A stretch of 25,810 nt of DNA. Source: Xanthomonas translucens pv. translucens DSM 18974 (GTDB lineage: Bacteria; Pseudomonadota; Gammaproteobacteria; Xanthomonadales; Xanthomonadaceae). Positions within the stretch are counted from its first letter, which is position 1. Each line of letters opens with the position of its first letter. A program made the position numbers and the translations under genes. Below, piece after piece: positions 7,438 to 15,139 of this stretch. Location: the NCBI RefSeq assembly GCF_000331775.1, contig NZ_CAPJ01000169.1, positions 1-25,810 of the forward strand, written 5' to 3'. The notes beneath the pieces are model-generated. The model was not told where the DNA came from. It saw only the letters and a list, made by a program, of their open reading frames with translations, and did not search any database.

Positions 7438-9531
7438 ATGAACCTGCATCCCCTTCCGCTCGCCTGCCTGCTCGGCATGGCGGCTGCCACTGCCGCGCGC
7501 ACGGCCGACGCCACCGACGCCGCGCAGGCCACCGCATTGCCGGCAGTGCAGGTCCGCGCCGAGGCCGCCGACAATGGCTTTCGCAGCACTGCGCCGGCGC
7601 AGTCCGACAAGTCGGACACGCCGCTGGCGCAGACCCCGTTCTCGATCACCGTGGTGCCGCGCGCGCTGCTGGACAGCCAGCAGGCGCAGACCCTGGCCGA
7701 TGCCTTGCACAACGTGTCCGGCGTGGTCGCCAACACCTACGGCCGGCGCGGCTGGGACGACCTGATCATCCGCGGCCAGACCGCCTCCGATTCGCTGTTC
7801 GTCGACGGCCTGCGCACCGCCTCCAACAACCGCGTCGCCGAGCAGCTGTTCGGCATGCAGCAGGTGGAAGTGCTGAAGGGCCCGGCCTCGCTGCTGTACG
7901 GCCAGGTGCTGCCGGGCGGGCTGGTCAACCTGGTCAGCAAGCGGCCTGACGCGCGCCCGCTGCGCCGCGCCGAACTGGGCGTCGGCAGCGACGGCCTGCA
8001 GCAGGGCAGCTTCGATCTGAACCAGCCGCTGTCGGTCAACGGCAAGACCGCGCTGCGGCTCAACGGCCTGGCGATGAACGCCGACGACCCGACCGATCAC
8101 GTGTATTTCCGCAGCCGCTGGATCGCTCCGTCGCTGTCGCTGGACCTGGGCGCGCGCACAGACTTTGTGCTCCTCACCAGTTACCAGGAACGCGACTACC
8201 TCCGTCAGCAGGGCCTGCCCTGGGAAGGCAGCGCCGCGGCCAATCCGAACGGCAGGATCGATCGCGCACTGTTCACCGGCGAACCCACCCAGCCGCCGTA
8301 CCACAGCCACCAGAGCCGCATCGGCTACGTGCTGGACCACCGCTTCGACAACGGCTGGACCCTGCACCACGCCGCGCGCTGGCAGGCCTTCGGACTGGAC
8401 GGCTTCATCGTCGCCAACAACGGCCTGGCCCCCGACCTGCGCACGCTGCGCCGCACCGGCACCGACCAGCACTACGACGGACGCACCTGGGTGCAGGACA
8501 CCTATCTGCAGCGCGGCTTCGCCAGCGGCGCCTGGCAGCACACGCTGACCGCGGGCGTGGACGCGTTCAAGACCTGGGAATCGAACCTGCAGTCCACCTG
8601 CCGGGTCGGCACGCTGAACGTGTACGCGCCGGTCTACGGCGGCGCGATCGTCTGCCCGGCCACGCCCAGCCGCGACAACCTCAGCGTGGTGAGCTCCGGC
8701 GGCCTGTATCTGCGCGACCGCATCCAGTTCACGCCCGACTGGCAACTGCTGCTGGGCGTGCGCCACGACCGTAGCCGCAACCGCAGCGAGGATGACCTGA
8801 GCGGCGTGGACACGCGCAACGCGGCCAGCGCCAGCACCGGCTCGGCGGCGCTGATGTTCGATGCCGGCGGCGGGCTGCATCCTTATGCCAGCGTCGCCAC
8901 CTCGTTCTATCCCAACGTCGGCACCGACGCGCAGGGCGCGCAGTTCGATCCCGAGCGCGGCCGCCAGGTGGAGCTGGGGCTGAAGATGGAACTGGACGCA
9001 GGCACCAGCCTGAGCATGGCGCTGTACGACCTGCGCCGGCGCAACGTGCTGCAGAGCGACCCGTTCAACGACGGCTACAGCATCGCGGTCGGCGAGCAGC
9101 GCAGCCGCGGCATGGAACTCAACGCCGCCGCCGACCTGGGCAGCGGGGTCAGCCTGTTCGCCGGCTACGCTTACACCGACGCGGTGGTCACCGACGACGG
9201 CGCGCAGCGCCTCACCACCGTCGGCGATCGCCTGTACAACGTGCCCAAGCACAGCGGCTCGCTGTGGCTGCAGTACGCCGCGCATGGCGTGGACGACGGC
9301 TGGACCTTCAGCGGCGGCGCCCGCGCCGAAGGCGAAAAGACCGCCTACGGCCAGCGCATTCCCGGCTACATGGTGTTCGATGCCGGCCTGGCCTATCGCC
9401 AGGGCCACTGGCGCTACGCGCTGAACCTGAAGAACGTATTCGACCACGATTACTACAGCGGCGGCCTGCAGCGCGCGGTGGCGCTGGGCGACCCGCGCAC
9501 GCTGCTGTTCTCGGTAGGCGTGGATTACTGA
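7438..9531 (+). CDS. TonB-dependent siderophore receptor
   Basis: This 697-residue outer-membrane receptor imports ferric siderophore using TonB energy. It begins with a short signal peptide (about 1-23) and a TonB-box-like LPAVQVRAEA at 34-43. The plug runs from about 65 to 170 (TPFSITVVPRALLDSQ, LADALHNVSGV, IRGQTASDSLFVDGLR, VEVLKGPASLLYGQVLPGG). The 22-strand barrel ends in LLFSVGVDY with the terminal aromatic residue. A loop near residue 385-405 has two Cys around VYAPVYGG, as in many siderophore receptors. ATG 7438 is chosen because it opens directly on the signal peptide; the frame is open upstream to 7234 but non-homologous and crosses the Fur box. No siderophore biosynthesis or FecIR-type genes adjoin it, so the ligand is unknown, possibly a foreign siderophore. 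Confidence 0.93.
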   Translation: MNLHPLPLACLLGMAAATAARTADATDAAQATALPAVQVRAEAADNGFRSTAPAQSDKSDTPLAQTPFSITVVPRALLDSQQAQTLADALHNVSGVVANTYGRRGWDDLIIRGQTASDSLFVDGLRTASNNRVAEQLFGMQQVEVLKGPASLLYGQVLPGGLVNLVSKRPDARPLRRAELGVGSDGLQQGSFDLNQPLSVNGKTALRLNGLAMNADDPTDHVYFRSRWIAPSLSLDLGARTDFVLLTSYQERDYLRQQGLPWEGSAAANPNGRIDRALFTGEPTQPPYHSHQSRIGYVLDHRFDNGWTLHHAARWQAFGLDGFIVANNGLAPDLRTLRRTGTDQHYDGRTWVQDTYLQRGFASGAWQHTLTAGVDAFKTWESNLQSTCRVGTLNVYAPVYGGAIVCPATPSRDNLSVVSSGGLYLRDRIQFTPDWQLLLGVRHDRSRNRSEDDLSGVDTRNAASASTGSAALMFDAGGGLHPYASVATSFYPNVGTDAQGAQFDPERGRQVELGLKMELDAGTSLSMALYDLRRRNVLQSDPFNDGYSIAVGEQRSRGMELNAAADLGSGVSLFAGYAYTDAVVTDDGAQRLTTVGDRLYNVPKHSGSLWLQYAAHGVDDGWTFSGGARAEGEKTAYGQRIPGYMVFDAGLAYRQGHWRYALNLKNVFDHDYYSGGLQRAVALGDPRTLLFSVGVDY

Positions 9532-9583
9532 GCTACTGAGTGCGTGTTGCACTTGGCAGGAAGTTCAGCGGCCCCGGCGATAT

Positions 9584-9661
9584 GTCGCGGCTGAAGCCGC
9601 TCCTACAGTGCACCCGGCGAGTCAGCAGCAAGCTTCCTGTAGGAGCGGCTTCAGCCGCGAC
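9584..9661. repeat. REP-like inverted repeat, GGAGCGGCTTCAGCC family
   Basis: Two perfect 25-bp complementary arms (9584-9608 and 9637-9661), each containing the TAGGAGCGGCTTCAGCC core or its complement, are separated by 28 nt. This matches the dispersed REP/BIME elements of xanthomonads and pseudomonads, mobilised by RAYT transposases in related genomes; no RAYT gene is in the window. It lies between the + strand receptor and the - strand lipoprotein, so it may also act as a bidirectional terminator. No other gene is seen in 9532-9770. Confidence 0.85.
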
Positions 9662-9770
9662 GAACGAAGCCATTCTGCTATCCGGCTTCGGACGCAGTCG
9701 GACTGATGAGCGCACTGTGATCCGCGACGGTATCAGTAGCGGGGTCCCAATCCCTCGACGCCAGTCTCCC

Positions 9771-10169
9771 TCAGCCCTGCATGCACGGCTGCGCCGCGGC
9801 CGGGGTCTCGGGTGCGACGCACTGGCCGAAGTCGCGCGGCAGGCCGCCGACCTCACGGCGTTGGCCGACCTGCAGGTCGAACTCCTGCAGCAGGTGCGGC
9901 ACGCACGCAGCAGTGCTGCCGGCGGGCACGGCCGGCGCCGCGCAGGCGGCGTAGACCTGGTAGTGGCAGCGCCCGCTGCGGCTGTCCACGCAGCGGAACG
10001 TGGCCAGCCCGCCGCGGTAGCTGGTGCGGCTGAAGATCACCGCCACGCCGCGCTCGCTGGCATGCACCACGGTCTGGCGGTGGGCGTCGGTGGACAGGTC
10101 GAGGGTGGCGTGGCCCTGACAGCCGGCGAGGCTGAGCAGGCACGACCAAAGCGCGGAGAGCAGACGCAT
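9771..10169 (-). CDS. Small Cys-rich putative lipoprotein
   Basis: This 132-residue protein begins with MRLLSALWSCLLSLAGC, a lipoprotein signal peptide with lipobox LAGC (C17 as the lipidated residue). The mature part has six more cysteines (60, 68, 76, 89, 117, 129), enough for three disulfides, and no family I recognise. AAGGAA lies just upstream of the ATG. It sits 41 nt downstream of the LytTR regulator in the same direction, so it is probably co-transcribed with the two-component system. It could be an accessory sensor, an effector of that system or an envelope protein; sequence alone does not decide. Residue 19 onward is hydrophilic, in line with a periplasm-facing or surface-exposed lipoprotein. 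Confidence 0.72.
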   Translation of the reverse strand: MRLLSALWSCLLSLAGCQGHATLDLSTDAHRQTVVHASERGVAVIFSRTSYRGGLATFRCVDSRSGRCHYQVYAACAAPAVPAGSTAACVPHLLQEFDLQVGQRREVGGLPRDFGQCVAPETPAAAQPCMQG

Positions 10170-10210
10170 GGCGGATTCCTTGTTCCAGTGCGGAGATGCG
10201 GAGGCGGCGC

Positions 10211-10978
10211 TTACATGCCGCGGAACAGACTCATGTACGGCTGGCTGACGGTCAGCACTTCGTCGCGGTGGCGCAGCTTCATCCGGCCCTTGCCGGTGTC
10301 GTCGCGCACCACCGAGGCCACCGCTTTCAGGTTGACGATGGTGGAACGGTGGATCTGCCGGAACGCGGCCGGGTCGAGCACGTCCAGCAGTTCGCGCAGC
10401 GGCGTGCGCAGCAGCGCCTCGCCATCGCGGGTCAGCACCGTGGTGTACTTGTTGTCGGCCTGGAAATAGACCACGTCGTCGAGCAGGATCAGCCGCGTCT
10501 CGCGGCCGCTGTTGGCGGTGATCCAGGCCAGCGGCGGCGCCGCGGCGGGCGCTGGCGGGCGCTGCCCCAGGCGGTGCAGCAGCGCATCCAGCACCGCCAC
10601 GTCCGGCCCTTGCGCGGCGCGCGCCTGCAGCCGCTGCACGGTCGCCTGCAGGCGTTCGCGCACGATCGGCTTGAGCAGATAGTCCACCGCGCCCTGCTCG
10701 AACGCATCGATCGCGTACTGGTCGTAGGCAGTGACGAACACCACCTGGGTGCGCGGGCTCAGTTCGCCCAGCGCGCGCGCCACCTCGATGCCGCTCAGGC
10801 CGGGCATGCGGATATCCAGGAAGGCTACGTCCGGCTGGTGCTCGGCCAGGCGCTCCAGCGCGCTGGCGCCGTCCTCGCACTCGGCGACGATGTGCAGCTG
10901 CGGCCACACCTCGCCGAGCAGCGCGACCAGCGCGCTGCGCAGCAGTTCCTCGTCTTCGGCGATGACAGCGTCAACCAT
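10211..10978 (-). CDS. LytTR-family response regulator
   Basis: This is a 255-residue two-domain regulator. The receiver domain (1-120) has the acidic pocket E8-D9-E10, phospho-acceptor D55 in VAFLDIRMPG, T83 in FVTAYDQ and K103 in LLKP, all the residues needed for phosphorylation. A proline/alanine linker (about 138-150) leads to a C-terminal LytTR DNA-binding domain with VVYFQADNKYTTVLTRDG and FRQIHRSTIVNL. The start overlaps the 3' end of the histidine kinase gene by 8 nt, so the pair is translationally coupled and almost certainly cognate. Relatives are AlgR, LytR and YpdB. The targets are unknown; the downstream lipoprotein gene is an obvious first candidate. Confidence 0.94.
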   Translation of the reverse strand: MVDAVIAEDEELLRSALVALLGEVWPQLHIVAECEDGASALERLAEHQPDVAFLDIRMPGLSGIEVARALGELSPRTQVVFVTAYDQYAIDAFEQGAVDYLLKPIVRERLQATVQRLQARAAQGPDVAVLDALLHRLGQRPPAPAAAPPLAWITANSGRETRLILLDDVVYFQADNKYTTVLTRDGEALLRTPLRELLDVLDPAAFRQIHRSTIVNLKAVASVVRDDTGKGRMKLRHRDEVLTVSQPYMSLFRGM

Positions 10979-12284
10979 GACCGGCTCCAGTCGGCAGCGG
11001 CAGCGGCAGTGGCGGCGAAGGCGACGACGGCGGACACGGCAAGGTGATCGTCGCGGCCACGCCGCTGGGGAAATTGGACACGATCGCGAACGTGGCCGCG
11101 CCGGCGTAGGTCAGGCGCAGGCGTTCGCGCAGGTTCTTCAGGCCGATGCCGGTGCCGCTGGACTGGCTGTTGAAGCCCAGGCCGTCGTCGGCGACGGTGA
11201 GGGTGACGTGGTCGTCGAACGCGCGTGCCAGGATCCAGACCGTACCGCCGCCGGGCTTGGGTTCCAGGCCATGCTTGATCGCGTTCTCGACCAGGGTCTG
11301 CAGCATCATCGACGGCAGCGCCAGGGGCTTCATCGCCTCAGGCACCTGCAGCTCCAGCTGCAGCCGCGCGCCCATGCGGATCTTGAGGATCTCCAGGTAG
11401 GCCTGGGTGCGTTCCAGCTCTTCGCCAAGCGAACTCAATGCGTCCTCGGCGCTGGGCAGCGAGCGGCGCAGGTACTGGATCAAATAGCCGAGCATCAGGT
11501 CGGCGCGCGGCGGATCGGTGCGCGCCAGGACCTGCGCGCTGGCCAGCGTGTTGTACAGGAAGTGCGGCTCGACCTGCGCGTGCAGCAGATTCAGCCGGGC
11601 CACGGTCAGCTCCTGATCGGTGGCCGCCTGCTTGGCGGCGGCCTGCTCGTCGCGGCGCGACTCGGCCACGCGGCGCGCCACCGCGCGGCTCAGCGCCTCG
11701 GCGTTCTCGTAGTTGCTGCCCTCGTCGACCGCGAACAGGTCGATCCAGGCGCTGGCGTCCGGTTCCAGCAGCAGGGTCAGGCTGCTGGTGCCGGCGCCGG
11801 GGGTCAGCGTCGCCAGCACCTGGTTGCGCTTCACCGCCAAGCGCGCGGCCAGGTTCCAGCGCGACGGCGTGCGGCCGTTGTACGGGTCGATGCGGCGCAC
11901 CTTGGCGCGCACCTGCAGGCTGTCGGCGGTGCTCTCGATCTCCTCCACGCGCGGCAGCTCGCGCACCGCCGCAGCGACCAGCGCGAACGCCTCGCGGGTG
12001 CCCAGCGGGATCTCGATCTGGCGGCGCTGGCGGCTGGACAGGGTGGCATTGTCCAGCCGCCCGGCGATCAACCAGACCCGGCGCAGATGGGTGATGCCGG
12101 CGACCAGCGCCGACAGTATCAGCAGCATCGCCAGCAGGCCGAAGAACCAGCCGGGCCGGTTTTCCATGCCGTAGAACAGGCCGCTCCAGACGAAGCCGGC
12201 GACGATCACCGCCGCCACCCAGGCGCACAGCAGGCGGAGGATCAGGGACACGCTGGAAAACATGGCGGCGGGGATCGGTGACAT
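10971..12284 (-). CDS. LytS/AlgZ-type sensor histidine kinase
   Basis: This is a 437-residue membrane kinase with two N-terminal membrane segments (about 13-36 and 46-66) and an almost absent periplasmic loop. A cytoplasmic region of about 150 residues (75-225) follows, which I do not recognise. The His_kinase domain has QVEPHFLYNTL with H241 as phosphorylation site, and the ATPase domain has N-box VENAIKHG (332-339), DDGLGF (366-371) and GTGIGLKNL (377-385). A low-complexity Pro/Ser/Leu tail closes the protein. ATG 12284 opens on the first hydrophobic segment; ATG at 12263 is an alternative, and the open frame further upstream looks non-coding. Nothing gene-like is seen in the 294 nt upstream, which should hold the operon promoter. 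Confidence 0.92.
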   Translation of the reverse strand: MSPIPAAMFSSVSLILRLLCAWVAAVIVAGFVWSGLFYGMENRPGWFFGLLAMLLILSALVAGITHLRRVWLIAGRLDNATLSSRQRRQIEIPLGTREAFALVAAAVRELPRVEEIESTADSLQVRAKVRRIDPYNGRTPSRWNLAARLAVKRNQVLATLTPGAGTSSLTLLLEPDASAWIDLFAVDEGSNYENAEALSRAVARRVAESRRDEQAAAKQAATDQELTVARLNLLHAQVEPHFLYNTLASAQVLARTDPPRADLMLGYLIQYLRRSLPSAEDALSSLGEELERTQAYLEILKIRMGARLQLELQVPEAMKPLALPSMMLQTLVENAIKHGLEPKPGGGTVWILARAFDDHVTLTVADDGLGFNSQSSGTGIGLKNLRERLRLTYAGAATFAIVSNFPSGVAATITLPCPPSSPSPPLPLPLPTGAGHG

Positions 12285-12578
12285 GGCCGCGAGCATAGCC
12301 GCGGCAGCGCAGGCCGCCAGTCCCGGTGCGACGAACGCCCGCGCGTACGGATGGAAGCGCCAATCGGCAGAGCGAAACCGGGGCGCTGGCGACGGCCAGC
12401 ACGCCAGCCGCGACCGCAGCGCGCCAGCGGCCATGCGCCATCGCCTGCAGCGAATGCACCGCGTGTCATGCGCCGCAACGGATCGGTGCACGGCCGGGGT
12501 GACGGCGAGCGGACAGTCCGCGGCCGGCAACCGCCGTCCGACCCGGCGCCGCGCACACGGGCCGTAGACCCCCCAGGC

Positions 12579-13385
12579 TCAGGCGTCGAGCAAGGCGACC
12601 GCGCGGGTCCAGCCGGCCGAAGCGCGGTGGATCTTGACCGGGAAGCAGCACACGCGGAATCCATGCGCCGGCAGCGCATCCAGGTTGCGTAGCTTTTCCA
12701 TGTGGCAGTAGCCGGTCTGCATCCCGGCACGATGGCCTTCCCAGATCACGCTGGCGTCGCCGGTCTGTGCATAGCGGCGCGCGGTGTGGCTGAACGGCGC
12801 GTCCCAGCTCCAGGCATCGGTGCCCGTGACGCGCACGCCGCGTTCGAGCAGATAGAGCGTGGCTTCGCGGCCGATGCCGCAGCCACTGTCCACGTAGGCC
12901 AGCTCGCCGTGGCGGGCCGCGGCGGCGGTGTTGACCAGGACGATGTCCAGCGGCTGCAGCACATGGCCGATGCGCGCCAGCTCCGCCTCCACTTCGGCGG
13001 CACCGACCACGTGGCCATCGGGCAGGTGGCGGAAGTCGAGCTTGACGCCGGGACGCAGGCACCAGTCCAGCGGGACTTCGTCGATGGTCATCGCCGGCGC
13101 GCCGCCGTCCATCGTCGAGTGGTAGTGATAGGGCGCGTCCATGTGGGTACCGTTGTGCGTGGACAGGCGCAATTCCTCGATCGCCCAGCCTTCGCCGCCG
13201 GGCAAGTCCGCCGTGTCGAGCCCGGGGAAGAACGCGGCCATCTGCGGCGCGGTCGCGTGGTGTCCGTGGTAGGTGATTTTCGGTTGCATCATCGGCGGAT
13301 CGGAGGGCACATCGTTTTCGATCGCCATCGACAAGTCGATCAGGCGCGGCAGCGCGGCGGGGGAAGCGGCAAGCGAGCTGGGCAT
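12579..13385 (-). CDS. Cyclase-family metal-dependent hydrolase (KynB-like)
   Basis: This 268-residue protein belongs to the cyclase superfamily that includes bacterial kynurenine formamidase and isatin hydrolase. The metal-binding signature [14 protein letters not shown] lies at 76-89 (H77, H81, D83, H87), preceded by the usual LIDLSMAI opening and followed by [20 protein letters not shown] and a C-terminal RVCCFPVKI strand. There is no signal peptide, so it should be cytoplasmic. I favour ATG 13385 because a purine-rich AAGAAG precedes it; ATG 13406 adds seven residues. No tryptophan-catabolism genes adjoin it, so the substrate (N-formylkynurenine, isatin or another amide or lactone) stays open. 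It reads in the same direction as the AroQ-like operon but is separated from it by about 390 nt. Confidence 0.87.
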   Translation of the reverse strand: MPSSLAASPAALPRLIDLSMAIENDVPSDPPMMQPKITYHGHHATAPQMAAFFPGLDTADLPGGEGWAIEELRLSTHNGTHMDAPYHYHSTMDGGAPAMTIDEVPLDWCLRPGVKLDFRHLPDGHVVGAAEVEAELARIGHVLQPLDIVLVNTAAAARHGELAYVDSGCGIGREATLYLLERGVRVTGTDAWSWDAPFSHTARRYAQTGDASVIWEGHRAGMQTGYCHMEKLRNLDALPAHGFRVCCFPVKIHRASAGWTRAVALLDA

Positions 13386-13778
13386 CGGACTTCTTCTTGC
13401 GGACATGGCCGCATGCAGTGGGATGCACCATGGTAGGCGACACGCGCAGGGCGGGCAATGCCGAAACCGACTGGGCGCTCAAGTGCGCTACAGCGAGCGC
13501 CACAGCGTGGCGTGCGCCGCGTCGCGGCCTCGATCCCGGTCACACCTCACCGCCGTGGCTGCGGGCTGCAGGCGTTGCACTGCCGACCTGCCGCGCACGG
13601 CTGCCATGCGGCGATCACCCGCCGCGTTTCGCCGTGGCGGTGCAGCGCGTAGACGATGTCCGGCACGCATGCCGCCGCTTTACTTCGCGGCGGCATATGG
13701 CGTGCGCTCACCTACCGGTCGGCGCAGCGCGCACCGCAACGTTCCGATGGCGCGATCGACCACCCGGCGCGGCACGCG
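13386..13778. other. Intergenic region between the AroQ-like operon and the cyclase gene
   Basis: About 390 nt with no recognisable gene on either strand. It should contain the promoter of the cyclase gene and the terminator of the upstream operon. The one clear structure is the hairpin at 13669-13696. Confidence 0.5.
13669..13696 (-). terminator. Hairpin, possible operon terminator
   Basis: A perfect 10-bp inverted repeat (ATGCCGCCGC and its complement) with an 8-nt loop lies 82 nt beyond the stop of the 72-residue gene. No T-run follows in either direction, so intrinsic termination is possible but unproven. Confidence 0.4.
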
Positions 13779-13997
13779 CTACAGCCGGCTGACGCTGCGG
13801 ATGCGGATCTCCTCGCTGTCCACGCCGTGCCGCTGCGCCGCCTGCGCGCGCAGCTGCTGCAGCAGGCGTTGCGGGTCCAGCGGCGCGGCGGCGTCCCAGC
13901 TGTGCGCCAGCGTGCCCCAGGCTACGCGCTGACCGTAGCTGTAGGCGTTGTAGTCGGCCAGGTAGTGGCGCGCGCGCTCAGGTGCCGACGTGGACAT
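13779..13997 (-). CDS. 72-residue protein of unknown function
   Basis: This small hypothetical protein starts MSTSAPERARHYLADYNAYS and continues YGQRVAWGTLAHSWD, then a predicted helix (PQRLLQQLRAQAAQRHG) and a basic tail ending SVSRL. I recognise no family. It has no signal peptide or membrane segment; the Tyr/Trp-rich first half suggests a folded or partner-binding protein. GAAGG sits a few bases before the ATG, a good ribosome-binding site, and the gene overlaps the 3' end of the first AroQ-like gene by 20 nt, so it belongs to the same operon. A longer in-frame extension to 14156 is a shadow of the AroQ-like gene. The coupling and good ribosome site argue that it is real. Confidence 0.65.
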   Translation of the reverse strand: MSTSAPERARHYLADYNAYSYGQRVAWGTLAHSWDAAAPLDPQRLLQQLRAQAAQRHGVDSEEIRIRSVSRL

Positions 13998-14427
13998 CGC
14001 CTTCGTAGCCGTTGCAGCCCAGGTGTTCCAGCGCGATCGACAAGGCCAGCGCGTAGCTCTGCGCGCAGTAGCCGCCGACCTGCCCCACGCGCTGCCGCGA
14101 GGCCGCGCACAGGCAGGGTTCGCGCTGGTCGCAGGCATCGTCGTGCACTTCCACATACGGCCGGCCCAGCCGCGCGACCGCGGCGGCGGCGGCGGCGCTG
14201 TCCGAGCAGGCGCCCGGATCCAGCAGCAGCATTTCCACCCGCGCCGCGTCGGCCTGGGTCAGCGCCTGCAGCAGTTCGGCCTCGCTGGCGCAGCCGCGCA
14301 CCGCCAGGGTCTTGCCGGCGCGACCGGCGTGTTCCAGCAATTGCCGCATCATCCGCGGCGCGATACGCGCCGGGCGGCCGCGATGGCCGGCCACACTGTC
14401 CGGGCCGCGCAACAACAGGATCGACAT
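13978..14427 (-). CDS. Degenerate type II dehydroquinase (AroQ)-fold protein, copy 1
   Basis: This 149-residue protein aligns along its length with type II 3-dehydroquinate dehydratase: MSILLLRGPD matches the N-terminal LVLHGPN, CASEAELLQAL (46-56) the QSNSEAEL signature, LLLDPGAC (67-74) the NPGA motif, and PYVEVHDD (90-97) the FIEVHLSN motif with H95 at the catalytic His position. QREPC matches the AREPF stretch, and YALALSIAL the final helix. Key differences: the Asn of NPGA is Asp, and the flexible lid with its essential Arg and Tyr (LLGxRxPxxYG) is missing. Normal dehydratase activity is therefore doubtful. GAGG precedes the ATG by 8 nt. It starts 10 nt after copy 2 and overlaps the 72-residue gene. 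Confidence 0.75.
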   Translation of the reverse strand: MSILLLRGPDSVAGHRGRPARIAPRMMRQLLEHAGRAGKTLAVRGCASEAELLQALTQADAARVEMLLLDPGACSDSAAAAAAVARLGRPYVEVHDDACDQREPCLCAASRQRVGQVGGYCAQSYALALSIALEHLGCNGYEGDVHVGT

Positions 14428-14437
14428 GGCGGCGCCC

Positions 14438-14860
14438 TCAACCGGCCAGCGCGGCGCGCGCGCCGAGGTGGCGCGCCGCCACGCCCAATGCGATCGCGTA
14501 GCTGTCGGCGAGCGCGCCATTGGCGATCACGGTCAGCAGCGGCGCGTGGCGCGGATGCAGCAGCGGCTCCAGCGCCTGTGCGCTGGCGTCGTGCACTTCG
14601 ATGTACGGATGGCCGAGCGCATCGAGCGCCTCACGCAGGTGCGCGCCGTGATCGGCCAGGTCCGCGGCCGGCAGCTCACCGGAGTCCAGCAGCACCAGTT
14701 CGGTGTCGTCGCGTGCGCCCTGCTGCAGCCGCGCCACGATCTGCGCCGCATCGGCGCAGGCCACCGGCACCAGCTGGGCGCCGGACGCCCCGGCCAGGCG
14801 CCGCGCAACGGCAATGGCCGGCGCATCGCGGTGCGGGCCTTGGATCACCAGAATCGACAT
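14438..14860 (-). CDS. Degenerate type II dehydroquinase (AroQ)-fold protein, copy 2
   Basis: This 140-residue protein is a second, more diverged AroQ-like sequence and the first gene of the operon. MSILVIQGPH parallels the MSILLLRGPD start of copy 1, PYIEVHDASAQALEPLLHP (85-103) corresponds to the FIEVHLSNxxxREPFRHH block with H90 retained, and SYAIALGVAARHL (120-132) to the last helix. The lid segment is shortened to nothing recognisable, the NPGA motif has become LLDSGE, and the substrate-binding serine/isoleucine loop is altered. I chose ATG 14860 to match copy 1; ATG 14869 is three codons upstream. The two copies look like an old tandem duplication. A regulatory, binding or repurposed enzymatic role is more likely than shikimate-pathway activity; this is inference. 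Confidence 0.72.
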   Translation of the reverse strand: MSILVIQGPHRDAPAIAVARRLAGASGAQLVPVACADAAQIVARLQQGARDDTELVLLDSGELPAADLADHGAHLREALDALGHPYIEVHDASAQALEPLLHPRHAPLLTVIANGALADSYAIALGVAARHLGARAALAG

Positions 14861-14961
14861 GGAACACATCCAACGGAAAGGACGCTGCAGACTGTAGGCC
14901 CGTGCCGCGTAAGCGCGCTATTGCGCTATGCGGTTGGGGCGTAAAGCTTGCGTAAGAAGTT

Positions 14962-15058
14962 TCGGGACTCGGGACTCGGGACTCGGGACTCGGAAAAGCG
15001 TAACGCCGCGAACTGGGGCATTACCGACTTCCGTTCTTCCAGTCCCGAGTCCCAAGTC
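14962..15058 (+). repeat. GGGACTC heptamer element, left copy
   Basis: Four perfect tandem GGGACTC heptamers (14964-14991), a core of about 50 nt, then the complementary GTCCCGAGTCCC (15042-15053), so the ends can pair into a long hairpin. The core shares the 19-mer TACCGACTTCCGTTCTTCC (15022-15040) with the right copy at 16746. Such heptamer arrays are dispersed in Xanthomonas genomes. Confidence 0.85.
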
Positions 15059-15139
15059 GCGCGCCCAAAGCCGTGCGATCCCCGGCCGCATCTGCGATCA
15101 TTCCCGGTTTCCCGCTGCCGACGCTGCCAGGAACCTCCC

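Noticed and set aside
7423..9552. 709-codon open frame antisense to the TonB-dependent receptor
   Set aside because: Mirror of the receptor's codon bias; Val/Gln/Arg-rich, no recognisable domain.
13978..14860. Tandem AroQ-like genes as the housekeeping dehydroquinase
   Set aside because: The lid Arg/Tyr and the NPGA Asn are missing in both copies, and no shikimate-pathway genes adjoin.
14964..14991. Tandem repeats as a CRISPR or VNTR-coding array
   Set aside because: Contiguous 7-mers without spacers and no cas genes; they fit dispersed Xanthomonas heptamer elements.
14948..15139. N-terminal extension of the permease
   Set aside because: It translates the repeat element and lacks homology; ATG 15140 has a good ribosome site.
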